From: Weeksellaceae bacterium TAE3-ERU29
Lineage (GTDB): Bacteria; Bacteroidota; Bacteroidia; Flavobacteriales; Weeksellaceae
Direction: 5' to 3'
Assembly: GCA_019218445.1 (NCBI GenBank)
Contig: JAHUUM010000003.1
Span: forward strand, 88,720 to 152,719
DNA length: 64,000 nt
Positions 8,506 to 17,129 of this stretch are shown piece by piece. Below the pieces are notes generated by a model that did no database searches, was not told where the DNA came from, and was given only the letters and a program-made list of their open reading frames with translations. Both the position numbers and the translations under genes were made by a program. Within the stretch, counting starts at the first letter, position 1. Each line of letters begins with the position of its first letter.

Positions 8506-10653
8506 TTAATTTAAGTTTATATTTACATTGATTTTATAAAGCACCCCGTCTACAATCGGAGTATAAAAGTCGTAATTTTTTGGTTTATAATTTAACGCAT
8601 TCTCTGCTCCTATATTAACTGATAAAAAGTTCTTATATTTTAAAATTGCATTTAAATCCATTAAAAAATAAGCCGGATATCTTATTTTGTAATACTCCCC
8701 ATCATCTTCTGAATATAAATCTAATTTACTGTGATAGTTCCCACTACAGGACAAATTAACTCCAAAAGTTTCGTTAGAGATAGGAAGTTTATAATTAACA
8801 TTAAAATTAGCAGAATGCGGTCTTGTATCTGAAAAATTACGTCCGTTTTCTATTTTTTTATCTCCGGTATAACTATAGCCCATACTCAAACGTAAATCTC
8901 TGTTTATATTTATTTTAGAAATAAAGTCTATTCCCCATAGTTTCTGTTTATTATAATTACGATAATAAAGCGTATCATGAGAGGCATTATTCCATTCCAT
9001 GCCTATTTTTTGCCCAATATCACTTTTAAATAAACTCACAGAAGCATACACTTTTTTTCCCTCTTTTTCTATGGTAAGCATATAGTTATTACTCTTCTCG
9101 GGTTGCAACTCTTTATTTCCTATTATCCTGAAAATCCCTAAATGATCCCAATCCGTATAAAGTTCTTTTAAGGTTGGCGACCTAAAGCCTGTGGAAAAGT
9201 TCCACCGTGCATTTATATTTCTCCATAAATTATGTTTAAGTGCGATTTTAGGTGTAAATGCAACTCCATAATACTGGTGTTTATCTATACGTAAGCCCCC
9301 TACAAGAAAGGCTTTGTCTACGAAATTCCAATCAACCTCAGACAATGCACTAAGAGTATAAGCACTTCTAATATCCTTATCTAAAAACATATACGTTTTT
9401 AGACCATCATTAATGTACTCAACTCCATTCAGCCAGTTTATTTTTTCTTTTTTGTAGTTTAAAAGATATTTAAAATTATGAATGTTACTTTTATAATTCT
9501 CATTTTTTTCATTCACTTTTAAAAATTCCTCTTCTTTTGTATAATAATTATAATTATAAAATAATTGATGATTCCATGTGGGAGATTGTGCCCAATTAGA
9601 ACTAAAAATAATTCCTGTACTGCGGTAATTATCTTTCACTATCGGTTTCTCTGCACCGGGACGCTCTTGATAACGCTCATAATGATCTGCTTTTAAATTT
9701 AGCTTTAAATCATCATTTACTTTATAACCTATTTCTTGTTGAACACTCCATAGTTTTTTAGCTCTGTGATACATTTTTCGAGAAACTGAATCTATTTTCA
9801 CATTTCCATTATCATAAATATAAGAGCCAAAACCTCTGTCCTCATAAACTTTTTCTTTATTTGTATTGAAACGAATGCCTGTTTTTAAATAAAATTTATT
9901 CAAATTAACACTGCCCGATACACTGGATTTTAAATTCTTATCTGAATTATAAAAAGTTGATAAATTATAACTTCTTGATTTCGTATTTACTTTTGTAATT
10001 ATATTTATCACTCCTCCTATTGCTCCCGAACCATACAATGTAGACGATGCTCCTTGTACCACTTCTATTTTTTCTATATCATTTACGTCAATTAGGGAAT
10101 AATCTATATTATTACGTGTTTCACCCGCAATTCGCTCTCCATTCAATAAAAACAGTACTCGATTTCCTCCTAATCCATGAAGCTGAATATTAGGCACTCC
10201 TGCATGATTTGTAAAAGTGATTGCCGGTATTTCTCTTTCTAACACAGACTCTAAGTCTATATTCCCTCCGGACATAATCTCTTGAGTTGTAATCACTCTT
10301 GTATAAATAGCTGATTCACTAAGTGGTTTCATGGTCCGAGTTCCTGTAACTACTAAAGGATTTAATTCTAATTGATTTGTTTTCTCTTTTAAAACTATTT
10401 TTTTTAATGTGTTTGAAACTTTTATTCTTTCAGGTAAATAACCTTCTTTTTTTATTATTAGATAATCTCCCTCTCCTATTAAAAAAGGAAATTTATTAGA
10501 TGTACATTTATAGTTTCTATTTTTATATTCTATTTCATATTCTTTTAATTGTTCTCCTTTTTCATTAAAGATATAAATACCTTGTGGGCATTGTGCATAA
10601 AGCACTTGCCCACAAAATATTATTAATAAAAGATATGTAAGCTTTCTTAACAT
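8506..10653 (-). CDS. TonB-dependent outer-membrane heme receptor, HmuR-like
   Basis: A 715-residue outer-membrane receptor. It has a signal peptide ending LYAQ, a small carboxypeptidase-like region up to about residue 90, a plug domain (VVTGTRTMKPLSES, LLNGERIAGE, VEVVQGASSTLYGSGAIGG-like sequence near 195-215) and a beta-barrel ending in KINVNINLN. FRSP (490-493) followed by NKEL (513-516) corresponds to the FRAP/NPNL box of bacterial heme receptors. It lies 4 bases after the HmuY-like gene and 1 base before the chelatase-like gene, so it most likely imports heme or a related tetrapyrrole with energy from TonB. Confidence 0.9.
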   Translation of the reverse strand: MLRKLTYLLLIIFCGQVLYAQCPQGIYIFNEKGEQLKEYEIEYKNRNYKCTSNKFPFLIGEGDYLIIKKEGYLPERIKVSNTLKKIVLKEKTNQLELNPLVVTGTRTMKPLSESAIYTRVITTQEIMSGGNIDLESVLEREIPAITFTNHAGVPNIQLHGLGGNRVLFLLNGERIAGETRNNIDYSLIDVNDIEKIEVVQGASSTLYGSGAIGGVINIITKVNTKSRSYNLSTFYNSDKNLKSSVSGSVNLNKFYLKTGIRFNTNKEKVYEDRGFGSYIYDNGNVKIDSVSRKMYHRAKKLWSVQQEIGYKVNDDLKLNLKADHYERYQERPGAEKPIVKDNYRSTGIIFSSNWAQSPTWNHQLFYNYNYYTKEEEFLKVNEKNENYKSNIHNFKYLLNYKKEKINWLNGVEYINDGLKTYMFLDKDIRSAYTLSALSEVDWNFVDKAFLVGGLRIDKHQYYGVAFTPKIALKHNLWRNINARWNFSTGFRSPTLKELYTDWDHLGIFRIIGNKELQPEKSNNYMLTIEKEGKKVYASVSLFKSDIGQKIGMEWNNASHDTLYYRNYNKQKLWGIDFISKININRDLRLSMGYSYTGDKKIENGRNFSDTRPHSANFNVNYKLPISNETFGVNLSCSGNYHSKLDLYSEDDGEYYKIRYPAYFLMDLNAILKYKNFLSVNIGAENALNYKPKNYDFYTPIVDGVLYKINVNINLN

Positions 10654-10657
10654 TTAA

Positions 10658-11263
10658 CTACTTTAAATTAGTAGAGCCATCTTTCTGGAAAGCGTATTGC
10701 CAAGTAATTATCAGGTTCTCATTTCTATCTCCTTTATAGCTCAAAAATTTTATTTTAGCATATTTCCCATTAGCTGTTTTAATCACAAAAACGTTATCTT
10801 GTAAAGTATAAATAGGCGGTGGAGTCCTTGTGTCTATATCTAACCAACTCACTGCTTTATTGAAAGGCTCTTTTCCAAATTTAGGAGCGGGCATAACATA
10901 AGCAATCACTATAGTTCCTTCTGTATCCTTAACATAACCACTTGTTGGAGCTTCCACAACTTTACTTAAATCTTTTTCGTCTAATTTTACGGCCTCACCT
11001 TTTCCTTTTCCGGATTCTCCTCCGTTTAATCGTACATTATTTCTATGGAATGCAATATCCCAATTTAATGAGTTTTTAGAATCAGAAACTTCTACTTCTT
11101 TCCCTGTTTCGATAGAGTAATAAACCCAAGCATCATACTTTCTTGCGTCTGTTTTTACTGTATTTACAGTTAATTCAGACTTACTTTCAGGATTTTTTTC
11201 ATCATCAGAACTACATGAAACGAAAAGTAATGCACTACATAATGCTAAACAAAACTTCTTCAT
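10658..11263 (-). CDS. hmuY: HmuY-like heme-binding lipoprotein
   Basis: A 201-residue lipoprotein (lipobox LLFVSC, Cys17) of the HmuY family, surface heme scavengers that hand heme to a TonB receptor. Family features include ARKYDAWVYYSIETGKEV near residue 40, WDIAFHRNNVRLNGG near 68-82 and YAKIKFLSYKG near the C-terminus. In P. gingivalis heme is held by two His residues; the clear conserved-region His here is in AFHRNN and other ligands cannot be assigned by eye. It is first in a five-gene operon. No exact -7 box and no convincing Fur site could be picked out upstream, although iron control would be expected for the family. Confidence 0.86.
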   Translation of the reverse strand: MKKFCLALCSALLFVSCSSDDEKNPESKSELTVNTVKTDARKYDAWVYYSIETGKEVEVSDSKNSLNWDIAFHRNNVRLNGGESGKGKGEAVKLDEKDLSKVVEAPTSGYVKDTEGTIVIAYVMPAPKFGKEPFNKAVSWLDIDTRTPPPIYTLQDNVFVIKTANGKYAKIKFLSYKGDRNENLIITWQYAFQKDGSTNLK

Positions 11264-11374
11264 AATTTTTTATTTTTATTATTTCTAAATTGAGTGCAAT
11301 TTAAATTTATTTAGATTAAATACAAAGAAAGTATTTGGGTTTATCTTTAAATATGACAAATATCTTTTTCTCAT

Positions 11375-11410
11375 AAAAAATCCGTTTAGATATTCTCTAA
11401 ACGGATTTTT
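11375..11410 (-). terminator. terminator of the ATP synthase operon
   Basis: A perfect 15-base inverted repeat (11376-11390 and 11396-11410, core TCCGTTTAGA / TCTAAACGGA) with a 5-base loop, flanked by A and T runs. It follows the atpG stop by 25 bases and separates the atp operon from the hmuY promoter region. Confidence 0.92.
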
Positions 11411-11435
11411 ATTATTTATATACTATTAAGGTTTA

Positions 11436-12302
11436 TCATCCTGATAGAGCATCTGCTCCTCCCACAATCTCAGTAATCTCATTGGTAATTGCTGCCTGAC
11501 GTGCTTTATTATATTGCAATTTCAATTCTTTCTGTAAATCAGTTGCATTATCTGTAGCTTTGTGCATTGCGGTCATACGTGCTCCGTGTTCTGATGCAAA
11601 AGAGTCTGATAATGCTTTAAATAATTGAGTTTTTAAAGTTCTTGGCAATAAATCTTGCAAAATTTCTTTTTTATTCGGTTCAAAAATATAGTCAGTATTT
11701 GGTGTTACTATCTCTTGAGTACTATCAATTGCTATTGGCAAAAACTGTTCATCAGTAACAATTTGAGTAGCTGCATTTTTAAATTGATTATAAATGACTC
11801 TTACTTCATCATACTTTCCTTTTTTGAAATCTTCCATTACTTCCAAAGCTATTCTGGAAGATTCGGCAAAGGTAAAATTATCCCAAATAAAAGACTGATT
11901 AGAAGCTATCTCATATTCTTTTTTTAATAAATCATTTCCCTTTTTACCAATTGTTAAAATAGAAACTTTTTTGTCTTTATAATCTTCTTTTATTACTTCT
12001 ACTGCTTTTTTAATTACATTAGAATTAAAAGCTCCTGCCAAACCTCTGTTAGAAGTTACAACAATTACTAATACATTATTTACCTCTCTTACTTGAGTAA
12101 GCTCGCTTAATACAGAATCTCCTATTGATCCACTTAAATTATTAGTAAGCTCTCTCATTTTATTGGCGTAAGGTCTCATTTGCTCAATGGCATCTTGTGC
12201 TTTTTTTAATTTAGCCGCAGAAACCATTTTCATTGCATTAGTAATCTGCATTGTTGAGCCAATGGAGGTAATTCTGCTTCTTATTTCTTTTAAATTCGCC
12301 AT
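11436..12302 (-). CDS. atpG: F1Fo ATP synthase gamma subunit
   Basis: Central rotor shaft of F1, 288 residues. The N-terminal helix MANLKEIRSRITSIGSTMQITNAMKMVSAAKLKKAQ and the C-terminal ALSDSFASEHGARMTAMHKATDNA ... NKARQAAITNEITEIVGGA are the coiled pair that enters the alpha3beta3 ring. VIVVTSNRGLAGAFN is also typical. It is the last gene of the operon, 63 bases after atpA and followed by a strong terminator. In many bacteria atpD and atpC follow here; they are absent, and in Bacteroidetes they often form a separate operon. Confidence 0.98.
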   Translation of the reverse strand: MANLKEIRSRITSIGSTMQITNAMKMVSAAKLKKAQDAIEQMRPYANKMRELTNNLSGSIGDSVLSELTQVREVNNVLVIVVTSNRGLAGAFNSNVIKKAVEVIKEDYKDKKVSILTIGKKGNDLLKKEYEIASNQSFIWDNFTFAESSRIALEVMEDFKKGKYDEVRVIYNQFKNAATQIVTDEQFLPIAIDSTQEIVTPNTDYIFEPNKKEILQDLLPRTLKTQLFKALSDSFASEHGARMTAMHKATDNATDLQKELKLQYNKARQAAITNEITEIVGGADALSG

Positions 12303-12365
12303 ATTTAATAGATTACTCTATTTAAATTTTTTAAAACAAAGAGTTTTTCTCTGTTTATAATATTA

Positions 12366-13943
12366 TTAATTATACTTTGCGGAAATATCTTTTGCTACGT
12401 GGTCTAAAACATTAGTCTGCTCGTCTCCGTATTTACCTTGTCTTAATTGTTCTAGCGTATCTTTATGTTTCGCGTTTAAGAAAGCTAAAAATTCTTCTTG
12501 GAATTCTTTAACCTTTTCTACAGGTACATTTCTTAACAGTCCTTTTGTTCCTGCATAAACAATAGCTACTTGTTCCTCTACCGGCATTGGAGAGTTTACT
12601 TGTTGCTTCAATAACTCCACGTTTCTTTCTCCTTTCCCGATTACATTCATTGTCGCTGCGTCTAAGTCTGATCCAAATTTAGAGAACGCTTCTAATTCTC
12701 GGAACTGAGCTTGGTCTAATTTCAATGTTCCTGATACTTTTTTCATAGATTTAATCTGTGCAGAACCTCCTACACGAGATACTGATACCCCTACGTTAAT
12801 CGCCGGTCTCACTCCTTCATTAAATAAATCTGACTCTAAGAAAATTTGACCATCTGTAATAGAGATTACGTTAGTCGGGATATACGCAGAAACATCTCCT
12901 GCTTGTGTTTCTATAATAGGTAAAGCAGTCAAAGAACCTCCTCCTTTTACTTTGTCTTTTAAAGATTCAGGTAAGTCGTTCATATTTTTAGCAACCTCAT
13001 CATTATTTATGATTTTAGCTGCACGCTCTAAAAGTCTTGAGTGCAAATAGAATACGTCCCCAGGATAAGCCTCACGTCCCGGTGGTCTTCTTAACAATAG
13101 AGACACCTCTCTATACGCTACCGCTTGTTTAGATAAATCATCATATATAATTAAAGCCGGACGACCTGTATCTCTAAAATACTCTCCGATTGCAGCTCCT
13201 GCAAATGGTGCCCAAACCTGCATTGGAGCAGGGTCAGAAGCATTAGCGGCTACAATTACGGTATAGTCCATAGCTCCGTGCTTTTCTAAAACGTTTACAG
13301 TTTGTGCTACTGTAGATGCTTTTTGCCCTACAGCCACATAAATACAATAAACAGGCTCTCCTCTGTCAAAAAATTCTTTTTGATTAAGGATCGTATCAAT
13401 AGCCACAGTAGATTTTCCGGTTTGTCTATCTCCAATAATTAACTCCCTTTGTCCTCTTCCGATTGGCACCATTGAATCTATCGCAACAATACCTGTTTGC
13501 AAAGGTTCAGATACCGGCTCTCTAAATAATACCCCCGGAGCTTTACGCTCTAAAGGTAATTCATATAGCTCTCCGGATAGAGGTGCTTTTCCATCTATCG
13601 GATGTCCTAAGGTATCTACTACACGCCCCAACATACTCTCTCCTACTTTAATAGAAGCGATTCGGTTAGTTCTTCTTGCCGTATCTCCTTCCTTAACATT
13701 TTGAGATGCTCCTAAAAGCACAACCCCTACGTTATCTTCCTCTAAGTTTTGCACAAGACCTTCTTCTCCATTTTCAAATTTAATCAACTCTCCGTATTGT
13801 GCATTTTCTAATCCATAAATACGAGCAATACCGTCTCCGATTTGCAGTACTGTACCTACTTCAGATAAATCATAATCTGAATCTACATTGGATAATTGTT
13901 GTTTTAATATTGCTGATACTTCAGCCGGATTTATTTCTGCCAT
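12366..13943 (-). CDS. atpA: F1Fo ATP synthase alpha subunit
   Basis: Non-catalytic nucleotide-binding subunit of the F1 hexamer, 525 residues. It has the N-terminal crown domain ([14 protein letters not shown]), Walker A GDRQTGKS at 171-178, [15 protein letters not shown] (Walker B region), and the signature [17 protein letters not shown]. The C-terminal helical domain is complete. It follows atpH after 21 bases. The sequence shows no unusual substitution in these motifs. Confidence 0.98.
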   Translation of the reverse strand: MAEINPAEVSAILKQQLSNVDSDYDLSEVGTVLQIGDGIARIYGLENAQYGELIKFENGEEGLVQNLEEDNVGVVLLGASQNVKEGDTARRTNRIASIKVGESMLGRVVDTLGHPIDGKAPLSGELYELPLERKAPGVLFREPVSEPLQTGIVAIDSMVPIGRGQRELIIGDRQTGKSTVAIDTILNQKEFFDRGEPVYCIYVAVGQKASTVAQTVNVLEKHGAMDYTVIVAANASDPAPMQVWAPFAGAAIGEYFRDTGRPALIIYDDLSKQAVAYREVSLLLRRPPGREAYPGDVFYLHSRLLERAAKIINNDEVAKNMNDLPESLKDKVKGGGSLTALPIIETQAGDVSAYIPTNVISITDGQIFLESDLFNEGVRPAINVGVSVSRVGGSAQIKSMKKVSGTLKLDQAQFRELEAFSKFGSDLDAATMNVIGKGERNVELLKQQVNSPMPVEEQVAIVYAGTKGLLRNVPVEKVKEFQEEFLAFLNAKHKDTLEQLRQGKYGDEQTNVLDHVAKDISAKYN

Positions 13944-13964
13944 GACTCTTTATAGTTAAATCAG

Positions 13965-14519
13965 TTATGATATAATTTGTTTTGTATCAAACTCTTGTTT
14001 TATTTTATTTAATCTTGTTTTTATAGAAGTATCAAATTGCTTATCATCTACTCTTAGAATAAATCCACCTATTAGAGATTCATCTATTTTCTGTTCTACT
14101 TCTATTTTTTTACTTTCTATTGCTAAATTACGTGTTACTTCTTGTACTATATCGTTTAATTGTTCTTCTGTTAGCGGAGTAGCTGAAGTGATTATAGCCT
14201 TCTTTATTCCGTTAAGTGTACGATATTGTTCTATTACAGAATTAGCTACTTCTTTTAGATTTTCGCTTCTTCCATTTTTTATTAAAAGCATTATTAAATT
14301 CTGAGTTTCGTTAGAAAAGGCTTTAAATATATCTTTAGAAATACTTAATTTTTTTTCTTCAGAAATAATCGGACTTCCCAAAAAAGCTCGTAAATTTTTG
14401 TTTGCTTTTAAAGATTTTATAATATCCCTCATTTCACCTATGACAACCTCTTGTCTCTCGGCAGGAAGTACCTCCATAAATGCTTTTGCATATCTTTTAG
14501 CAACTCTGTAATTTGCCAT
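13965..14519 (-). CDS. atpH: F1Fo ATP synthase delta subunit
   Basis: Delta (OSCP) subunit, 184 residues, joining the top of F1 to the peripheral stalk. It begins MANYRVAKRYAKAFMEV, the usual helix that contacts alpha. Its C-terminal half carries ITSATPLTEEQLNDI and IDESLIGGFILRVDD, the recurring signature of the family. It lies 1 base after atpF and 21 bases before atpA, in the order expected within the operon. Confidence 0.96.
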   Translation of the reverse strand: MANYRVAKRYAKAFMEVLPAERQEVVIGEMRDIIKSLKANKNLRAFLGSPIISEEKKLSISKDIFKAFSNETQNLIMLLIKNGRSENLKEVANSVIEQYRTLNGIKKAIITSATPLTEEQLNDIVQEVTRNLAIESKKIEVEQKIDESLIGGFILRVDDKQFDTSIKTRLNKIKQEFDTKQIIS

Positions 14520-14520
14520 T

Positions 14521-15021
14521 TTAGCTTAATTTTATTTCTTTTATCATCTTATCAACTAATTGTCTTTGTTGATCTTCTGATTTCATCTTCTCTTGTAATA
14601 CTTTTTCTGCTATCTCAACAGATAATGTTGCTACTTGCTTTTTCATATCTGCAATTGCCGCATTTTTCTCGTTGATGATTGTATTTCTTGCTGCTACAAT
14701 AATCTTATCAGCTTCTTCTCTGGCAATATCTTTTGCAGACTCTATAGTCTCATCTCTCATTACTCTCGCTTCTTTAAGCATAGCATCTCTTTCCTCTCTG
14801 GCTTTCTGCATTATAGCTTCATTCTCAGAGTTTAATTTAATCATCTCTTCTCTTGCCTTTTTTGCTTGTAGCAAAGATTCCTCTATTCCTCTCTCTCTTT
14901 CATCTATTGCATTTAAAATTGGTTTCCATGCAAATTTTCTTAATACAAAAAGCAATATAAGAAATAAAAGTGTTAACCAAAAAAACACTCCAAAACTAAA
15001 GTCATTAATTAATTTATCCAT
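14521..15021 (-). CDS. atpF: F1Fo ATP synthase subunit b
   Basis: Peripheral stalk subunit, 166 residues, with one N-terminal membrane helix (FGVFFWLTLLFLILLFVLRKF) followed by the conserved WKPILNAIDER and a long charged Ala/Glu/Lys-rich coiled coil that dimerises and binds delta. The length is normal. Upstream lies a 94-base gap from atpE that holds two hairpins, the largest spacer in the operon. Confidence 0.97.
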   Translation of the reverse strand: MDKLINDFSFGVFFWLTLLFLILLFVLRKFAWKPILNAIDERERGIEESLLQAKKAREEMIKLNSENEAIMQKAREERDAMLKEARVMRDETIESAKDIAREEADKIIVAARNTIINEKNAAIADMKKQVATLSVEIAEKVLQEKMKSEDQQRQLVDKMIKEIKLS

Positions 15022-15041
15022 TTTATACCTATTTATAATTA

Positions 15042-15107
15042 TAGCCTTTACGGGCTTTATTTTTCTAATAAAACACCACCTTCAGCCAACCGCTTTCGGG
15101 TGGTGTT
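15042..15107 (-). other. tandem hairpins between atpE and atpF
   Basis: Arms AACACCACC (15072-15080) and GGTGGTGTT (15099-15107) pair perfectly; the 18-base loop contains a smaller CCG-aaag-CGG hairpin on the minus strand. A second short stem (AGCC/GGCT) follows at about 15042-15055. The tract after the first stem is only moderately T-rich. The position fits an element that protects or partly terminates transcripts after atpE, whose product is needed in many copies. The role is inferred. Confidence 0.5.
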
Positions 15108-15115
15108 CTTCATTA

Positions 15116-15307
15116 TTAAGCTGCGAATAAAGCAGCAAATGCTAAACCTTCTATCAGGGCCGCTGCAATAATCATTGCAATTTGTATTTTCCCTGATGCT
15201 TCTGGCTGACGTGCAATAGCTTCCATAGCAGAACTACCGATTTTACCGATACCATATCCTGCTCCTATTAGAATTAAACCTGCACCTACAATGTTTGGAA
15301 TTGTCAT
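15116..15307 (-). CDS. atpE: F1Fo ATP synthase subunit c
   Basis: Proteolipid rotor subunit of only 63 residues, with two membrane helices joined by the polar loop ARQPEASGK. The ion-carrying carboxylate is E54 in AALIEGLAFAA. The Gln and Ser/Thr ligands that mark sodium-binding rings are not evident, so proton coupling is more likely. The length is at the short end of the family but both helices are complete. It is separated from atpB by 32 bases and from atpF by a hairpin-bearing spacer. Confidence 0.96.
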   Translation of the reverse strand: MTIPNIVGAGLILIGAGYGIGKIGSSAMEAIARQPEASGKIQIAMIIAAALIEGLAFAALFAA

Positions 15308-15339
15308 AATATAAAAATTAAAATTAATGATTTAAAAAA

Positions 15340-16461
15340 TTAATGTTCTGCATGTTCTTCTGATGCCATACCAAAATATAATGCAGACAATGTTGTAAAT
15401 ATATATGCTTGCAATGCCGCTACAAAAAACTCTATAAACGAAATTGCTATTGACAGGAATAACGACATCGCTCCTCCTGATACATTTCTAAATAAAAACA
15501 TTAAACCTATTAAACTCATCAATACAATATGCCCCGCTGTAATATTCGCATAAAGACGTATCATAAGTGAGAATGGTTTAACAAACAATCCTAATATTTC
15601 TATTGGGATTAAAATTATATATATTGGGATTTTTGCAATCCAAGGCATAGTATTCCCCAATGGATCAAAAATATGTGACCAATACGTTTTCTTTCCTGTA
15701 AAGTTAGTGATAAAAAATGTAAATAAAGCTAATGCAAAAGTAACTGCAATATTTCCTGTAACATTTATACCAAAAGGCATTAATCCAAAAATATTTAAAA
15801 TCCAGATAAAAAAGAATATGGTTAATAAATACCCCATGTATTTTCTGTAATGTTTTTCTCCAATATTAGGAATAGCAATCTCATCTCTTACATAAAGAAT
15901 AAGCGGTTCTAAAAAACGTGCAGAACCTTTAGGTACCTGCGAGTTTTTATAGTTTTTAGCAACTGCTCTAAATAAGAAAAATAATAAGAAACAAACCACC
16001 ATTACCACAAAAACAGTTTTTGTGATAGAAAAATCTAAAGGCTTTGCATTTATAGGATGATGATGCTCATCATAGGTAATAGTACCTTGTGCATCTGTTT
16101 TGTATATTTTATTGTGGTAAAGTTTATAATAATTATCTCCTTTTTGCACGATTTGTTTACCGTGATCAAACTCAGAAGACATAAAAACTTTCAGTCCGTC
16201 ATCCCATAAAATTACCGGTAATGGAAACCCATAATGTGTATCTGTTTCGCTATCGTGTAAGATATCAAAGTAATGAGAATCCAACAAATGATGATGAATA
16301 TCTTTTTTTATTTCATCTTTTAAGGAAACCTCTTCCTTCAAATCATGGTGCTCATCCCCTTCTCTTTCCGCCACATCTCCCAATACTTCCTGTCCATACA
16401 GACTAAGAGAGAAAAAACTCACAATTAATAGAAACAAGAATCTATTAGAACTTTTTAACAT
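15340..16461 (-). CDS. atpB: F1Fo ATP synthase subunit a with periplasmic extension
   Basis: Stator proton-channel subunit. The C-terminal 230 residues are the usual membrane domain, with the essential Arg in KPFSLMIRLYANITAGH and a final helix ending in ASEEHAEH. The total of 373 residues is about 100 more than in E. coli because of an N-terminal extension: a signal peptide (FLFLLIVSFFSLSLYGQ) and a His/Asp/Glu-rich region (EHHDLKEE, IHHHLLDSHYFD, YDEHHHPI) expected in the periplasm. Such extensions occur in Bacteroidetes AtpB. The His clusters could buffer protons or bind metal, which is inference. Confidence 0.96.
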   Translation of the reverse strand: MLKSSNRFLFLLIVSFFSLSLYGQEVLGDVAEREGDEHHDLKEEVSLKDEIKKDIHHHLLDSHYFDILHDSETDTHYGFPLPVILWDDGLKVFMSSEFDHGKQIVQKGDNYYKLYHNKIYKTDAQGTITYDEHHHPINAKPLDFSITKTVFVVMVVCFLLFFLFRAVAKNYKNSQVPKGSARFLEPLILYVRDEIAIPNIGEKHYRKYMGYLLTIFFFIWILNIFGLMPFGINVTGNIAVTFALALFTFFITNFTGKKTYWSHIFDPLGNTMPWIAKIPIYIILIPIEILGLFVKPFSLMIRLYANITAGHIVLMSLIGLMFLFRNVSGGAMSLFLSIAISFIEFFVAALQAYIFTTLSALYFGMASEEHAEH

Positions 16462-16519
16462 TACTTTAATTATTTAGTTTCGCAAAAATATATAAATACT
16501 TTCCAAATGTAAAAAAAAT

Positions 16520-16897
16520 CTACCTTTTTTTCGAATTAAATTTAATATTTTTTAATTCCTGTATTAAAAATAAAACTAATTCTAATAGGTATATAAAAAA
16601 TGAAGATAATAAAACAAGCTTCACCCCCCTATCAATATCAGTTGAATCCAACTTTCTTTCCACTAAAACTTTAAATAATATTATAGAAAGTGTCAACCCA
16701 AACATAAAAATAAACCCTACACTATTCGGAATTTTTTTTAGCCCAAAATACAGCATCCCCACCATGGGTGTAAAAACAATAAGATTTATTAATTGAATAT
16801 CCTTCCAAATACTAAATTCTATCCCATAATTACTACATAAAATATAATTTAGACTTAGTAAAGCAATAAATATTAACAAGTAAATTACTCTCTTCAT
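16520..16897 (-). CDS. small four-helix membrane protein of the atp operon
   Basis: A 125-residue hydrophobic protein with four predicted membrane helices and a basic tail (LKNIKFNSKKR). I see no motif that names it. It sits where an AtpI-like assembly protein is expected: its start codon overlaps the stop of the AtpZ-like gene by one base (TAATG), and atpB follows 58 bases downstream. Bacteroidetes atp operons commonly have such a poorly conserved membrane protein at this place. A role in ATP synthase assembly is inferred from position only. Confidence 0.75.
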   Translation of the reverse strand: MKRVIYLLIFIALLSLNYILCSNYGIEFSIWKDIQLINLIVFTPMVGMLYFGLKKIPNSVGFIFMFGLTLSIILFKVLVERKLDSTDIDRGVKLVLLSSFFIYLLELVLFLIQELKNIKFNSKKR

Positions 16898-17103
16898 TAG
16901 TTCATTTTTTTTATTGTTTTAAAAAGCAAAAACATAGAAATACCAACGCCTATCATAGATAAGCTCAATGCAAACCAAGGCTTTTCCAATTGATACCTAC
17001 TATCTAAAAACTTCCCTAATTGAGCAAACAAATAAATAGTTATCCCCATTTGTACACCTATGGAACTTAACCGTAACCAATTAATTTTATCGTTTTTTGC
17101 CAC
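16897..17103 (-). CDS. AtpZ/AtpI-like protein, first gene of the atp operon
   Basis: A 68-residue protein with two membrane helices (IGVQMGITIYLFAQLGKFLDSR and PWFALSLSMIGVGISMFLLFKTIKKM). The first helix with GxxxG-like spacing and the LGKFLDSRY turn resemble AtpZ/AtpI family proteins, which help assemble the c-ring and may carry magnesium. The start is GTG at 17101-17103; no ATG fits in frame upstream. The -7 box at 17122-17129 lies 18 bases ahead and should drive the whole operon. Confidence 0.8.
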   Translation of the reverse strand: MAKNDKINWLRLSSIGVQMGITIYLFAQLGKFLDSRYQLEKPWFALSLSMIGVGISMFLLFKTIKKMN

Positions 17104-17111
17104 TTAAATTG

Positions 17112-17119
17112 TATTTTTG
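17112..17119 (+). promoter_or_regulatory. dusB promoter, -7 element
   Basis: TATTTTTG matches TAnnTTTG and lies 9 bases before the dusB ATG, so the transcript would have almost no leader. Only 2 bases separate it from the oppositely oriented atp operon -7 box. Confidence 0.65.
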
Positions 17120-17121
17120 CC

Positions 17122-17129
17122 CAAATTTA
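17122..17129 (-). promoter_or_regulatory. atp operon promoter, -7 element
   Basis: On the minus strand this reads TAAATTTG, matching TAnnTTTG, 18 bases before the GTG start of the first atp gene. Its last base overlaps the A of the dusB start codon. The two divergent boxes cannot both be occupied by RNA polymerase. Confidence 0.65.

Noticed and set aside
11264..11374. Fur box upstream of hmuY
   Set aside because: The region is AT-rich with partial matches only; no convincing 19-base Fur palindrome or exact -7 box could be defined by eye.
14672..15130. Open plus-strand frame of about 150 codons
   Set aside because: It runs antisense to atpF and across the atpE-atpF spacer; its Ser/Ile-rich product is a by-product of the coiled-coil codons of atpF.
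17117..17128. TTG start for dusB that adds four residues
   Set aside because: The TTG lies within the -7 promoter element, so it would not be transcribed; the ATG at 17129 is used.
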